Assembly: GCF_000004195.4 (NCBI RefSeq)
Contig: NC_030680.2
Location: forward strand, 994,964-1,058,963
DNA: 64,000 bases
Source: Xenopus tropicalis
Lineage: Eukaryota; Chordata; Amphibia; Anura; Pipidae
Reading direction: 5' to 3'
A model generated the notes under the pieces. The model had not been told where the DNA came from, did no database searches, and saw only the letters and a program-made list of their open reading frames with translations. The translations under genes were made by a program, and so were the position numbers. Positions 46,001-58,407 of this stretch are shown here, piece by piece. Positions within the stretch are counted from its first letter, which is position 1, and every line of letters begins with the position of its first letter.

Positions 46001-49000
46001 ATAGTGACTGTCTCGTGGCACCTTACAGCCCCTGGCATATCCCATACACTCAGAGGAAAAACAGCCCCCAGCCCAATAAATACTTTTGACTGTCTGTGGC
46101 CACCTTAAAGGCCCCCCGGCATTCCCAGTACCCAGAGGACAAAACCCCCCCCCAGGCCCAAATAATAATGTAGTCGGTAACTTGTCCTTCTTTTACGTTG
46201 TCACCTTACAGAACCCTGGCATATTCCCAGTACCCAGGGAAAAAAAACAGCCCCGCCGAATAAATATGTGACTGTCTGTGGCACCTTACAGCCCCCTGGA
46301 TTCCAGTACCAGAGGCACAAAGCAAGCCCCCCCCAGCCCAATAAATACGTGAGACTGTCTGGGCAACCTTAAGCCCCCTGGCATTCCGCAGTACCCAGAG
46401 CAACAAACAGCCCCCCCAGCCCAATAAATAGAAACTGTCTGTGGCACCACCGCCCCCTGGCATTCCCATGTACCAGAGCACCAAACAGCCCCCCCGCCCA
46501 ATAAATAGTGGACTGTCCTGGGACGCTTACAGCCCCCCTGGCATTCCCCAGTACCCGAGAGCACAAACAGCCCCCCGCAGCCCAATTAAAATAGTGACTG
46601 TCTGTGGCACCTTCAGCCCCCTGGCATTCCCAGTACCCAAGAGGCTACAAACAGCCCCCCCAGCCCAATAAATATAGTGAAACTGTCTGTGGCAACCTTA
46701 CAAGCCCCCCTGGCATTTCCAGTACCAGAGCGACAACACCCCCCCCAGCCCAAATAAATAGTGAACTGTCTTGTGGTCAGCCTTAAAGCCCCCCTGGCAT
46801 ATTCCCACAGTTACCCAGAGGAAAAAGAAGCCCCCCCCAGCCCAATAAATAGTGACTGTCCTGTGGCACCTTAAAGCCCCCCTGGCATTCCCAGTACCCA
46901 AGAGGAACAAACAGCCCCCCCCCAGCCCAATAATAGTACTGTCTTGTGGCACCTTACAGCCCCCTGCTTCCCAGTAATGCAGAGGAAACAACAGGCCCCC
47001 CAGCCCAATAAATAGTGGACTTGTCTGTGGCAACCTTCAGCCACCCCCTGCATTCCAGTGACCACAGAGCACAAACAGCCCCCCCCAAGCCCAATAAATA
47101 GTGAGATCTCTTGTTTGGCACCTTTACAGCCCCCCTGGCATTCCCAGTACCCAAGGCACAAAAAGCCCCCCCCCAGCTAATAATTAGTGACTGTCTGTGC
47201 ACCATTACAGCCCCCCTGCATTCCCAGTACCCAGTAGGCACAAAACAGCCCCCCCAACCCAATAAATAGTGGACTGGTCTGTGGCACCTTACAGCCCCCC
47301 CTGGCATTCCCAGTACCCCAGATCGGCAAAACAGCCCCCCAACCCAATAATTGTGACTGTCTGATGGCACCTTACCAGCCCCCTGGCATTCCCAGTACTC
47401 AGAGCACAAACAGCCCCCCCCCCAGCCCAATAAATTAAAAGGTGATTGTGTCTGTGGCACCTTACAGCCCCCTCTGGCATTCCAGACCCAGAGCACACAA
47501 ACAGCCCCCCCCAGCCCAATAATAGTGACTGTCTGTGGGCACATTACAGCCCCCCCTGGCATTCGCCAGTAACCAGAGGCAACAAATCAGCCTCCCCCAG
47601 CCCAATAAATAGTGACTGTCTGTGGCACCTTAAGTCCCCCCTGCAATTCCCAGTACCAGCAGAAGCACAAACAGCCCCCCCAGCCATCTAAATTAAAATG
47701 ACTGTCTGTTGGCACTTTACAGCCCCCTGGGCAATTCCCAGTTAACCCAGAGGCACACAAACACCCCCCCCCCAATAAATATGGACTGTCTGTGGCATCC
47801 TTACAGCCCCCCTGGCAATTCCCAGTACCCAGAGAACAATACAGCCCCCCAGCCCTAATAAATAATGAGTGTACTGTGGCACCTTACAGCCCCCTGGCAT
47901 TCCCAGTACCCAGAGGCAACAAACAGCCCCCCCAGCCCAATGAAATAAGTGACGGTCTGTGGCAGCCTTACAGCGCCCCTCTGGCATTCCAGTACCCAGA
48001 GCACAAACAGCCCCCCCCAAGCCCAATAAAATAGTGACTGTCTTGCAACCTTACAGCCACCCTGGCATTCCCAGTCCCAGAGGCACAAACAGCCCCCCCC
48101 CCAGCCCAATAAAATAGGGACGTCTGTGGCACCCTTACAGCCCCCCTGGCATTCCAGTAACCCAGAGGCACAAACAAGCCCACCCCCAAAGCCCAATAAA
48201 TAGTGACTGTCTGTGGCACCTTACAGCCCCCCTGTGGCATTCCCAGTACCCAGAAGGCACAAACAAGCCCCCCCCCAGCCAATAAATAGTGACTGTCTGT
48301 GGCACCTACAGTCCCCTCGCCATTCCAGTTTACCCACGAGTGCAAAACAGCCCCCCAGCCCAATAAATAGTGACTAGATCTGTGGACACCTTACAGCCGC
48401 CCTCGGCATTCCCAGTCCCAGAGGACAACAACAGCCCCCCAGCCAAATGAAATAGTGACTGTCTGTGGAACCTTACCAGCCCCTGGCATTCCCCAAGTAC
48501 TCAGAAGCAGCAAACAGGCCCCCAGCCCAATAATAGTGACTGTCTGTGGCACCTTACAGCCCCCTGGCATTCCAGTACCCGCAGTTGGCACAAACAGCCC
48601 CCCCCAGCCCCAATAAAATAGTGACTATCTGTGGCTACCTACAGCACCGCCTGGCATTCCAGTACCCAGGGAAACAAACAGCCCCCCGCAGCCCAATAAT
48701 AGTTGAACTGTCTGTGGAACCTTACAGCCCCCCTGGCAATTTTCCGCAGTACCCAGAACACAACCAGCCGCCCCAGCCCTAAATAGTGACTGTCTGTGGC
48801 ACCTTACAGCCCCTGGCATTCCCAGTACCTACAGAAGGCACAAACATGCCCCCAGCCCAATAAATAGTCACTGTCCTGTGGCACCTTAAAGCTCCCCTGC
48901 ATTCCAGTACCCAGAGGCACAAACAGCCCCCCCAGCCCAATAAATAGTGAGTGTCTGTGGCACTTTAAAGCCCCCCTGGGCATTCCCAGTACTCCAGGAG

Positions 49001-50581
49001 GACAACAGCCCCCCCAGCCCGCATAAAATAGTGACTGTCTGTGGCACCTTCCACCCCCTGGCATTCCCAGTACCTAGAGGCACAAACAGCCCCCCCGCAG
49101 CCTCAAAAATAGTGATTGTCTGTGGGCCCCTTACAGCCCCCTGGCATTCCCAGTAACCCAGAGGCAGAAAAGCCCCCCCCCAGCCTAATAAATAGTGACT
49201 GACTGTGGCCACCTTCCAGCCCCCTGGCATTCCCAGTTACCCAGAGACACAACAGGCCCCCCCAGCCCAATAAAATATGACTGTCTGTGGCAGCCTTAAA
49301 GCCCCCTGGCATTCCCAGTACCGCAGAGGCACAACAGCCCCCCCAGCCTAATAAAATAGTGACTGACTGTGGCACCTTACAGCCCTCCTGGCATTCCCAG
49401 TACCCAGAGGCACAAAACAGCCCCCCAGCCCAAATAAATAGTGACTGGTCTGTGGCACCTTACAGCCCCGCTGGCATTCCAGCACCCAGAGACACAAACA
49501 GCCCCCAGCCCAATAAACTAGTGAACTGTCTATGGCACCTTAACAGCCCCCCCCCCCTTTTTTTTGGGCATTCCAGTACCCAAGAGGCAGCAAACAGCCC
49601 CCAACACCAATATAATAGTGACCTGTCTTGTGGCATCTTACAGCCCCCTGGCATTCTCAGTAACCTCAGAGGAACAAACAAACAGCCCCCCCAGCCCAAT
49701 AAATAGTGACTGTCTGTGGCACCTTACAGCCCCCCTGGCATTCCAGTACCCAGAGGCACAAACAGCCCCCCCAGCCAATAAATAGTGACTGTCTGGGCAC
49801 CTTACAGCCCCCCGGCATTCCCAGTACCCAGAGGCACAAACAGCCCCCCCAGCCCAATAAATAGTGACTGTCTGTGGCACCTTACAGCCCCCTGGCATTC
49901 CCAGTACAGAGAGCACAAACAGCCCCCCAGCCTAATATAGTGACTGTCTGTGGCACCTTACAGCCCCCCTGGCATTCCCAGTACCCAGAGGCACAAACAG
50001 CCCCCCAGCCCAATAATAGTGACTGTCTGTGGCACCTTACAGCCCCCTGGCATTCCCAGTACCCAGAGGAACAAACAGCCCCCCAGCCCATAAATAGTGA
50101 CTGTCTGTGGCACTTACAGCCCCCCTGGCATTCCCAGTACCCAGAGGAACAAACAGCCCCCCCGACCAATAAATAGTGACTGTCTGTGGCATCTTACAGC
50201 CCCCCTGGCATTCCCAGTCCCAGAGGCACAAACAGCCCCCCCAGCCCAATAAATAGTGACTGTCTGTGGCACTTACAGCCCCCTGCATTCCCAGTACCCA
50301 GAGGACACAACAGCCCCCCAGCCAATAAATAGTGACTGTCTGTGGCATCTTACAGCCCCCTGGCATTCCCAGTACCAGAGAACAAACAGCCCCCCCAGCC
50401 CAATAAATAGTGACTGTCTGTGGCACCTTACAGCCCCCTGGCATTCCCAGTACCCAGAGGCACAAACAGCCCCCCAGCCCAATAAATAGTGACTGTCTGT
50501 GGCACCTTACAGCCCCTGGCATTCCCAGTACCCAGAGGCACAAACAGCCCCCCAGCCCATAAATAGTGACTGTCTGTGGCA
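28060..50581. repeat. 81-bp satellite array 1, about 270 copies, indel-rich
   Basis: Consensus parts are 'cccccctggcattcccagta', 'cccagaggcacaaacagccc', 'cccagcccaataaatagtga' and 'ctgtctgtggcaccttacag'. Most units carry random one- or two-base insertions or deletions, worst at 28-31 kb and around 38, 45.8 and 47 kb, in contrast with the nearly uniform units at 52.2-57.7 kb. Every intact unit contains AATAAA and 'caccttacag'. The many short ORFs are shadows of a period of 27 codons. The last unit stops at 'gtctgtggca' and abuts the 130-bp array 2. Confidence 0.95.
38490..38735 (+). mobile_element. Fragment of a CR1/L2-like LINE reverse transcriptase inside the satellite
   Basis: About 240 bp here is not satellite. 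From about 38575, with one frame shift, it encodes QHGF followed by GRSCQTNLIAFYDEVSKKLD, the pattern before the first catalytic Asp of CR1/L2/Jockey-type reverse transcriptases (GRSC.TNL...F...V...LD.G). The partial 'atctctggatttctt' follows where LDF-K-AFD is expected. There is no stop-free continuation. It is either an insertion or a chimeric join in a low-quality gap fill. Confidence 0.6.
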
Positions 50582-51855
50582 CAGTGTTCCCTGTATAACT
50601 CAGACTGCAGCCTTGTGCCTTTATATGGGCACAGAACCCCTCAGTAACTTCTAATATCCTTATCATTTACAATAGGGGGTACATTATCCCTTATAATAAA
50701 TGAGTGATACTCAGTGTTCCCTGTATAACTCAGACTGCAGCCTTGTGCCTTTATATGGGCACAGAACCCCTCAGTAACTTCTAATATCCTTATCATTTAC
50801 AATAGGGGGTACATTATCCCTTATAATACATGAGTGATACTCAGAGTTCCCTGTATAACTCAGCCTGCAGCCTTGTGCCTTTATATGGTCATAGAACCCC
50901 TCAGTAACTTCTAATATCCTTATCATTTACAGTAGGGGGTACATTATCCCTTATAATACATGAGTGATACTCAGCGTTCCCTGTATAACTCAGCCTGCAT
51001 CCTTGTGCTTTTATATGGGCACAGAACCCCTCAGTGACTGCTAATATCCTTATCATTTACAGTAGGGGGTACAATATCCTTTATAATACATGAGTGATAC
51101 TCAGAGTTCCCTGTATAACTCAGCCTGCAGCCTTGTGCCTTTATATGGGCACAGAACCCCTCAGTGTCTGCTAATATCCTTATCATTTACAGTAGGGGGT
51201 ACATTATCCCTTATAATACATGAGTGATACTCAGAGTTCCCTGTATAACTCAGACTGCAGCCTTGTGCCTTTATATGGTCATAGAACCCCACAGTAACTT
51301 CTAATATCCTTATCATTTACAATAGGGGGTACATTATCCCTTATAATAAATGAGTGATACTCAGAGTTCCCTGTATAACTCAGCCTGCAGCCGTGTGCCT
51401 TTATATGGGCACAGAACCCCTCAGTGTCTGCTAATATCCTTATCATTTACAGTAGGGGGTACATTATCCCTTTTAATACATGAGTGATACTCAGAGTTCC
51501 CTGTATAACTCAGCCTGCAGCCTTGTGCCTTTATATGGGCTCAGAATACCTCAGTGACTTCTAATATCCTTATCATTTACAGTAGGGGGTACATTATCCC
51601 TTTTAATACATGAGTGATACTCAGAGTTCCCTGTATAACTCAGACTGCAGCCTTGTGCCTTTATATGGTCATAGAACCCCACAGTAACTTCTAATATCCT
51701 TATCATTTACAATAGGGGGTACATTATCCCTTATAATAAATGAGTGATACTCAGAGTTCCCTGTATAACTCAGCCTGCAGCCTTGTGCCTTTATATGGGC
51801 ACAGAACCCCTCAGTGACTGCTAATATCCTTATCGTTAACAGTAGGGGGTTCATT
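50582..51855. repeat. Tandem array, about 130-bp unit, about 10 copies (array 2)
   Basis: Same unit as 26343-27745, entered in mid-unit (cagtgttccctgtataactc). Variants 'cagactgcagcc', 'cagtaacttctaat' and 'atggtcatagaacccc' alternate in blocks. Copies are clean compared with array 1's right end. Confidence 0.95.
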
Positions 51856-52174
51856 ATTATGAGATAAGGGGGTCCCTGTACCCAAAAAAGCCTCTTAGGT
51901 AGAGGAAAAAAGCACATCCATCTCATCTCTCATCCTGAACTCTTTGTCTTCCGTTCTCATCTTTATCTTTTTTTAATACAGATAAAAATAGTTCTACAAG
52001 CACTACTATAAGGTGTATGAGAATAGGCACAAAATATTCATTTTTTCTATCTGCACTGCTGGTTCTGACTCCTGATAAAACTCCCGAATATCCATTCATT
52101 CCTCATTCTCACTGGGTTTTTAGTTATGTGTAACTGTCACTATGTTTGTCTGTCTTTTTCTCTTCTCCTTACAG
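51856..52174 (+). repeat. Link sequence, copy 2, ending in an acceptor-like site
   Basis: Second copy of 27746-28059, again joining the 130-bp array to the 81-bp array and ending 'ttctcttctccttacag' at 52174. Confidence 0.85.
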
Positions 52175-55100
52175 CCCCCCTGGCATTCCCAGTACCCAGA
52201 GGCACAAACAGCCCCCCAGCCCAATAAATAGTGACTGTCTGTAGCACCTTACAGCCCCCCTGGCATTCCCAGTACCCAGAGGCACAAACAGCCCCCCCAG
52301 CCCAATAACTAGTAACTGTCTGTAGCACCTTACAACCCCCCTGGCATTCCCAGTACTCAGAGGCACAAACAGCCCCCCAGCCCAATAAATAGTGACTGTC
52401 TGTGGCACCTTACAGCCCCCCTGGCATTCCCAGTACCCAGAGGCACAAACAGCCCCCCCAGCCCAATAAATAGTGACTGTCTGTGGCACCTTACAGCCCC
52501 CCTGGCATTCCCAGTACCCAGAGGCACAAACACCCCCCCCAGCCCAATAAATAGTGACTGTCTGTGGCATCTTACAGCCCCCCTGGCATTCCCAGTACCC
52601 AGAGGCACAAACAGCCCCCCCAGCCCAATAAATAGTGACTGTCTGTGGCACCTTACAGCCCCCCTGGCATTCCAGTACCCAGAGGCACAAACAGCCCCCC
52701 CAGCCCAATAAATAGTGACTGTCTGTGGCACCTTACAGCCCCCCTGGCATTTCCAGTACCCAGAGGCACAAACAGCCCCCCCAGCCAAATAAATAGGGAC
52801 TGTCTGTGGCACCTTACAGCCCCCCTGGCATTCCCAGTACCCAGAGGCAAAAAAAGCCCCCCCAGCCCAATAAATAGTAACTGTCTGTGGCACCTTACAG
52901 CCCCCCTGGCATTCCCAGTACCCAGAGACACAAACAGCCCCCCCAACCCAATAAATAGTGACTGTCTGTGGCACCTTACAGCCCCCCTGGCATTCCCAGT
53001 ACCCAGAGCACAAACAGCCCCCCCAGCCCAATAAATAGTGACTGTCTGTGGCACCTTACAGCCCCCCTGGCATTCCCAGTACCCAGAGGCACAAACAGCC
53101 CCCCCAGCCCAATAAATAGTGACTGTCTGTGGCACCTTACAGCCCCCCTGGCATTCCCAGTACCCAGAGGCACAAACAGCCCCCCCAGCCCAATAAATAG
53201 TGACTGTCTGTGGCACCTTACAGCCCCCCTGGCATTCCCAGTACCCAGAGGCACAAACAGCCCCCCCAGCCCAATAAATAGTGACTGTCTGTGGCACCTT
53301 ACAGCCCCCCTGGCATTCCCAGTAATGAGAGGCACAAACAGCCCCGCCAGCCTAATAACTAGTGACTGTCTGTGGCACCTTACAGCCCCCCTGGCATTCC
53401 CAGTACCCAGAGGCACAAACAGCCCCCCCAGCCAATAACTAGTGACTGTCTGTGGCACCTTACAGCCCCCCTGGCATTCCCAGTACCCAGAGGAACAACA
53501 GCCCCCCAGCCCATAATAGTGACGTCTGGGCATCTTACAGCCCCTGCATTCCCAGTACCCAGGAAAACCAAAATAGTGACTGTCTGTGGCATCTTACAGC
53601 CCCCCTGGCATTCCCAGTACCCAGAGGCACAAACAGCCCCCCAGCCCAATAAATAGTGACTGTCTGTGGCATCTTACAGCCCCCCTGACATTCCCAGTAC
53701 CCAGAGGAACAAACAGCCCCCCCAGACCAATAAATAGTGACTGTCTGTGGCATCTTACAGCCCCCCTGGCATTCCCAGTACCCAGAGGAACAAACAGCGC
53801 CCCCCCCAGCCCAATAAATAGTGACTGTCTGTGGCACCTTACAGTCCCCCTGGCATTCCCAGTACCCAGAGGCACAAACAGCCCCCCAGCCCAATAAATA
53901 GTGACTGTCTGTGGCACCTTACAGTCCCCCCTGGCATTCCCAGTACCCAGAGGCACAAACAGCCCCCCAGCCCAATAAATAGTGACTGTCTGTGGCACCT
54001 TACAGTCCCCCTGGCATTCCCAGTACCCAGAGGAACAAACAGCCCCCCCAGCCCAATAAATAGTGACTGTCTGTGGCACCTTACAGCCCCCCTGGCATTC
54101 CCAGTACCCAGAGGCACAAACAGCCCCCCCAGCCCAATAAATAGTGACTGTCTGTGGCACCTTACAGCCCCCCTGGCATTCCCAGTACCCAGAGGCACAA
54201 ACAGCCCCCCCAGCCCAATAAATAGTGACTGTCTGTGGCACCTTACAGCCCCCCTGGCATTCCCAGTACCCAGAGGCACAAACAGCCCCCCCAGCCCAAT
54301 AAATAGTGACTGTCTGTGGCACCTTATAGCCCCCCTGGCATTTCCAGTACCCAGAGGCACAAACAGCCCCCCCAGCCCAATAAATAGTGACTGTCTGTGG
54401 CACCTTACAGCCCCCCTGGCATTCCCAGTACCCAGAGGCAAAAAAAGCCCCCCCCAGCCCAATAAATAGTAACTGTCTGTGGCACCTTACAGCCCCCCTG
54501 GCATTCCCAGTACCCAGAGACACAAACAGCCCCCCAGCCCAATAAATAGTGACTGTCTGTGGCACCTTACAGCCCCCCTGGCATTCCCAGTACCCAGAGG
54601 CACAAACAGCCCCCCCAGCCCAATAAATAGTGACTGTCTGTGGCACCTTACAGCCCCCCTGGCATTCCCAGTACCCAGAGGCACAAAAAGCCCCCCCCAG
54701 CCTAATAATTAGTGACTATCTGTGGCACCTTACAGCCCCCCTGGCATTCCCAGTACCCAGAGGCACAAACAGCCCCCCCAACCCAATAAATAGTGACTGT
54801 CTGTGGCACCTTACAGCCCCCCTGGCATTCCCAGTACTCAGAGGCACAAACAGCCCCCCCCAGCCCAATAAATAGTGACTGTCTGTGGCACCTTACAGCC
54901 CCCCTGGCATTCCCAGTACCCAGAAGCACAAACAGCCCCCCCCAGCCCAATAAATAGTGACTGTCTGTGGCACCTTACAGCCCCCTGGCATTCCCAGTAC
55001 CCAGAGACACAAACAACCCCCCAGCCCAATAAATAGTGACTGTCTGTGGCACCTTCAAGCCCCCCTGGCATTCCCAGTACCCAGAGAAAAAAACAGCCCC

Positions 55101-57750
55101 CCCAGCCCAATAAATAGTGACTGTCTGTGGAACCTTACTGCCCCCCTGGCATTCCCAGTACCCAGAGGCACAAACAGCCCCCCCAGCCCAATAAATAGTG
55201 ACTGTCTGTGGAACCTTACTGCCCCCCTGGCATTCCCAGTACCCAGAGGCACAAACAGCCCCCCAGCCCAATAAATAGTGACTGTCTGTGGCACCTTACT
55301 GCCCCCCTGGCAATCCCAGTACCCAGAGGCACAAACAGCCCCCCAGCCCAATAAATAGTGACTGTCTCTGGCACCTTACAGCCCCCCTGGCATTCCCAGT
55401 ACCCAGAGGAAAAAACAGCCCCCCCAGCCCAATAAATAGTGACTGTCTGTGGCACCTTAAAGCCCCCCTGGCATTCCCAGTACCCAGAGGCACAAACAGC
55501 CCCCCCCCAGCCCAAAAAATAGTGACTGTCTCTGGCACCTTACTGCCCCCCTGGCAATCCCAGTACCCAGAGGAAAAAACAGCCCCCCCAGCCCAATAAA
55601 TAGTGACTGTCTGTGGCACCTTAAAGCCCCCCTGGCATTCCCAGTACCCAGAGGCACAAACAGCCCCCCCAGCCCAATAAATAGTGAGTGTCTGTGGCAC
55701 CTTAAAGCCCCCCTGGCATTCCCAGTACCCAGAGGCACAAACAGCCCCCCCCAGCCAAATAAATAGAAACTGTCTGTGGCACGTTACACCCCCCCTGGCA
55801 TTCCCAGTACCCAGAGGCACAAATAGCCCCCCCAGCCCAATAAATAGTGACTGTCTGTGGCACCTTACAGCCCCCCTGGCATTCCCAGTACCCAGAGGCA
55901 CAAATAGCCCCCCAGCCCAATAAATAGTGACTGTCTGTGGCACCTTACAGCCCCCCTGGCATTCCCAGTACCCAGAGGCACAAATAGCCCCCCCAGCCCA
56001 ATAAATAGTGACTGTCTGTGGCACCTTACAGCCCCCCTGGCATTCCCAGTACCCAGAGGCACAAACAGCCCCCCCAGCCTAATAAATAGTGACTGTCTGT
56101 GGTACCTTAAAGACCCCCTGGCATTCCCAGTACCCAGAGGAACAAAAAGCCCCCCCCCAGCCCAATAAATAGTGACTGTCTGTGGCACCTTACAGCCCCC
56201 CTGGCATTCCCAGTACCCAGAGGAACAAACAGCACCCCCCCAGCCCAATAAATAGTGACTGTCTGTGGCACCTTACAGCGCCCCTGGCATTCCCAGTACC
56301 CAGAGGCACAAAAAGCCCCCCCAGCCCAATAAATAGTGACTGTCTGTGGCACCTTACAGCCCCCCTGGCATTCCCAGTACCCAGAGGCACAAACAGCCCC
56401 CCCCAGCCCAATAAATAGTGACTGTCTGTGGCACCTTACAGCCCCCCTGGCATTCCCAGTACCCAGAGGCACAAAAAGCCCCCCCCAGCCTAATAATTAG
56501 TGACTATCTGTGGCACCTTACAGCCCCCCTGGCATTCCCAGTACCCAGAGGCACAAACAGCCCCCCCAACCCAATAAATAGTGACTGTCTGTGGCACCTT
56601 ACAGCCCCCCCTGGCATTCCCAGTACCCAGAGGCACAAACAGCCCCCCCAACCCAATAAATAGTGACTGTCTGTGGCACCTTACAGCCCCCCTGGCATTC
56701 CCAGTACTCAGAGGCACAAACAGCCCCCCCCCCCAGCCCAATAAATAGGGACTGTCTGTGGCACCTTACAGCCCCCTGGCATTTCCAGTACCCAGAGGCA
56801 CAAACAGCCCCCCCAGCCCAATAAATAGTGACTGTCTGTGGCACATTACAGCCCCCCTGGCATTCCCAGTACCCAGAGGCACAAATAGCCTCCCCCCAGC
56901 CCAATAAATAGTGACTGTCTGTGGCACCTTACAGTCCCCCTGGCAATCCCAGTACCCAGAGGCACAAACAGCCCCCCCAGCCCAATAAATAGTGACTGTC
57001 TGTGGCACCTTACAGCCCCCCTGGCAATCCCAGTACCCAGAGGCACAAACAGCCCCCCCAGCCCAATAAATATTGACTGTCTGTGGAACCTTACAGCCCC
57101 CCTGGCATTCCCAGTACCCAGAGACACATACAGCCCCCCCCAGCCCAATAAATAATGAGTGTCTGTGGCACCTTACAGCCCCCCTGGCATTCCCAGTACC
57201 CAGAGGCACAAACAGCCCCCCCAGCCCAATAAATAGTGACTGTCTGTGGCACCTTACAGCCCCCCTGGCATTCCCAGTACCCAGAGGCACAAACAGCCCC
57301 CCCCCAGCCCAATAAATAGTGACTGTCTGTTGCACCTTACAGCCCCCCTGGCATTCCCAGTACCCAGAGGCACAAACAGACCCCCCCCCCCAGCCCAATA
57401 AATAGGGACTGTCTGTGGCACCTTACAGCCCCCTGGCATTCCCAGTACCCAGAGGCACAAACAGCCCCCCCCCAGCCCAATAAATAGTGACTGTCTGTGG
57501 CACCTTACAGCCCCCCTGGCATTCCCAGTACCCAGAGGCACAAACAGCCCCCCCCAGCCCAATAAATAGTGACTGTCTGTGGCACCTTACAGTCCCCCTG
57601 GCATTCCCAGTACCCAGAGGTACAAACAGACCCCCCCCCAGCCCAATAAATAGTGACTGTCTGTGGAACCTTACAGCCCCCCTGGCATTCCCAGTACCCA
57701 GAGGCACAAACAGCCCCCCCCAGCCCAATAAATAGTGACTGTCTGTGGCA
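52175..57750. repeat. 81-bp satellite array 2 (clean), about 69 copies
   Basis: Units are nearly identical, with exact 81-bp spacing over long stretches (for example 'actgtctgtg' at 53041 and 53122). A short degraded patch lies at about 53500-53580. Variation is mostly in the C-run length (6-9) and a few substitutions (aggaacaaac, ccttactgcc). Long frames on both strands follow from 81 = 3 x 27. Confidence 0.97.
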
Positions 57751-57753
57751 GCC

Positions 57754-58052
57754 CTCTCTGGGGCTATTGCCCATGTTAGAAACACCGCCCAAGAATCAGT
57801 CAAAACCGCAGAGAAACGGCTAGCCGACTCCCAAGAACAGCACTTTGCTAATCCCTCCCCACTCACCTACTCCTCCCTCCTGGAAGCTAAAGCAGCTCTG
57901 GAGAGAGAATCCACCACAGTAACTAGGAAAGCTCTCCTATACAGTTCCCAGCGAATATATGACCAGGGAGATAAAAACAGCAAAGTATTAGCCTACTTTG
58001 CTAAAACCCAACACACCACTACGGCCATCCCAAGGATTAAAACTCTAGAAGG
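57754..58052 (+). pseudogene. LINE ORF2 fragment: segment before the reverse transcriptase
   Basis: The frame-1 stretch includes RKALLYSSQRIYDQGDKNSK and AYFAKTQ...IKTLEG, the linker region between endonuclease and reverse transcriptase in L1-clade ORF2. It is cut at LEG by the nested insertion (58053). The ATG at the start is incidental because the element is truncated. Confidence 0.8.
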
Positions 58053-58407
58053 AGAGGTTAAACGAAGAGTGGAGTCAAATAAGGTCTTTGAATCAGGCAT
58101 CGCCAGATTAACCAACAGAACCCCCCACTTTCTCAAAATTTGGACACCCTGGGTACTATATGCCAATGAAAGCTGAAACCCTATTATACTTTTGCAGCAC
58201 AACCACTCAATATGTGTTTTACTACCAACTCTCCCCTTACTTTTTCTGAACTTTGATACCATAGAACTTACCAATGTTAAAATGTACCTATATCTTTCAT
58301 AACTTTACCAGACTGCACTGTTAACATATATATGTCTACTTTTTGTTATTGTTACTGTACAATCAACAATGTCAAAACTTAATAAAAATATAAGTTACAA
58401 AAAAAAA
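58053..58407 (+). mobile_element. Nested LINE 3' end inserted in the larger LINE
   Basis: This 355-bp piece is flanked by a 14-bp duplication 'aaaactctagaagg' (58039-58052 and 58408-58421) and ends in AATAAA plus a run of A. Its first part encodes LTNRTPHFLKIWTPWVLYAN and a stop, resembling the C-terminal end of LINE ORF2, then a 3' UTR of about 230 bp. It is therefore a severely 5'-truncated copy, younger than its host element. Confidence 0.85.

Noticed and set aside
52169..54646. Long ORFs (up to 350 aa) with 27-residue repeats on both strands of the 81-bp arrays
   Set aside because: The period is 81 nt, so frames stay open on both strands at once. There is no splice or start context, and indels break the frames elsewhere. 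I treat them as satellite, apart from the terminal-exon idea noted as a finding.
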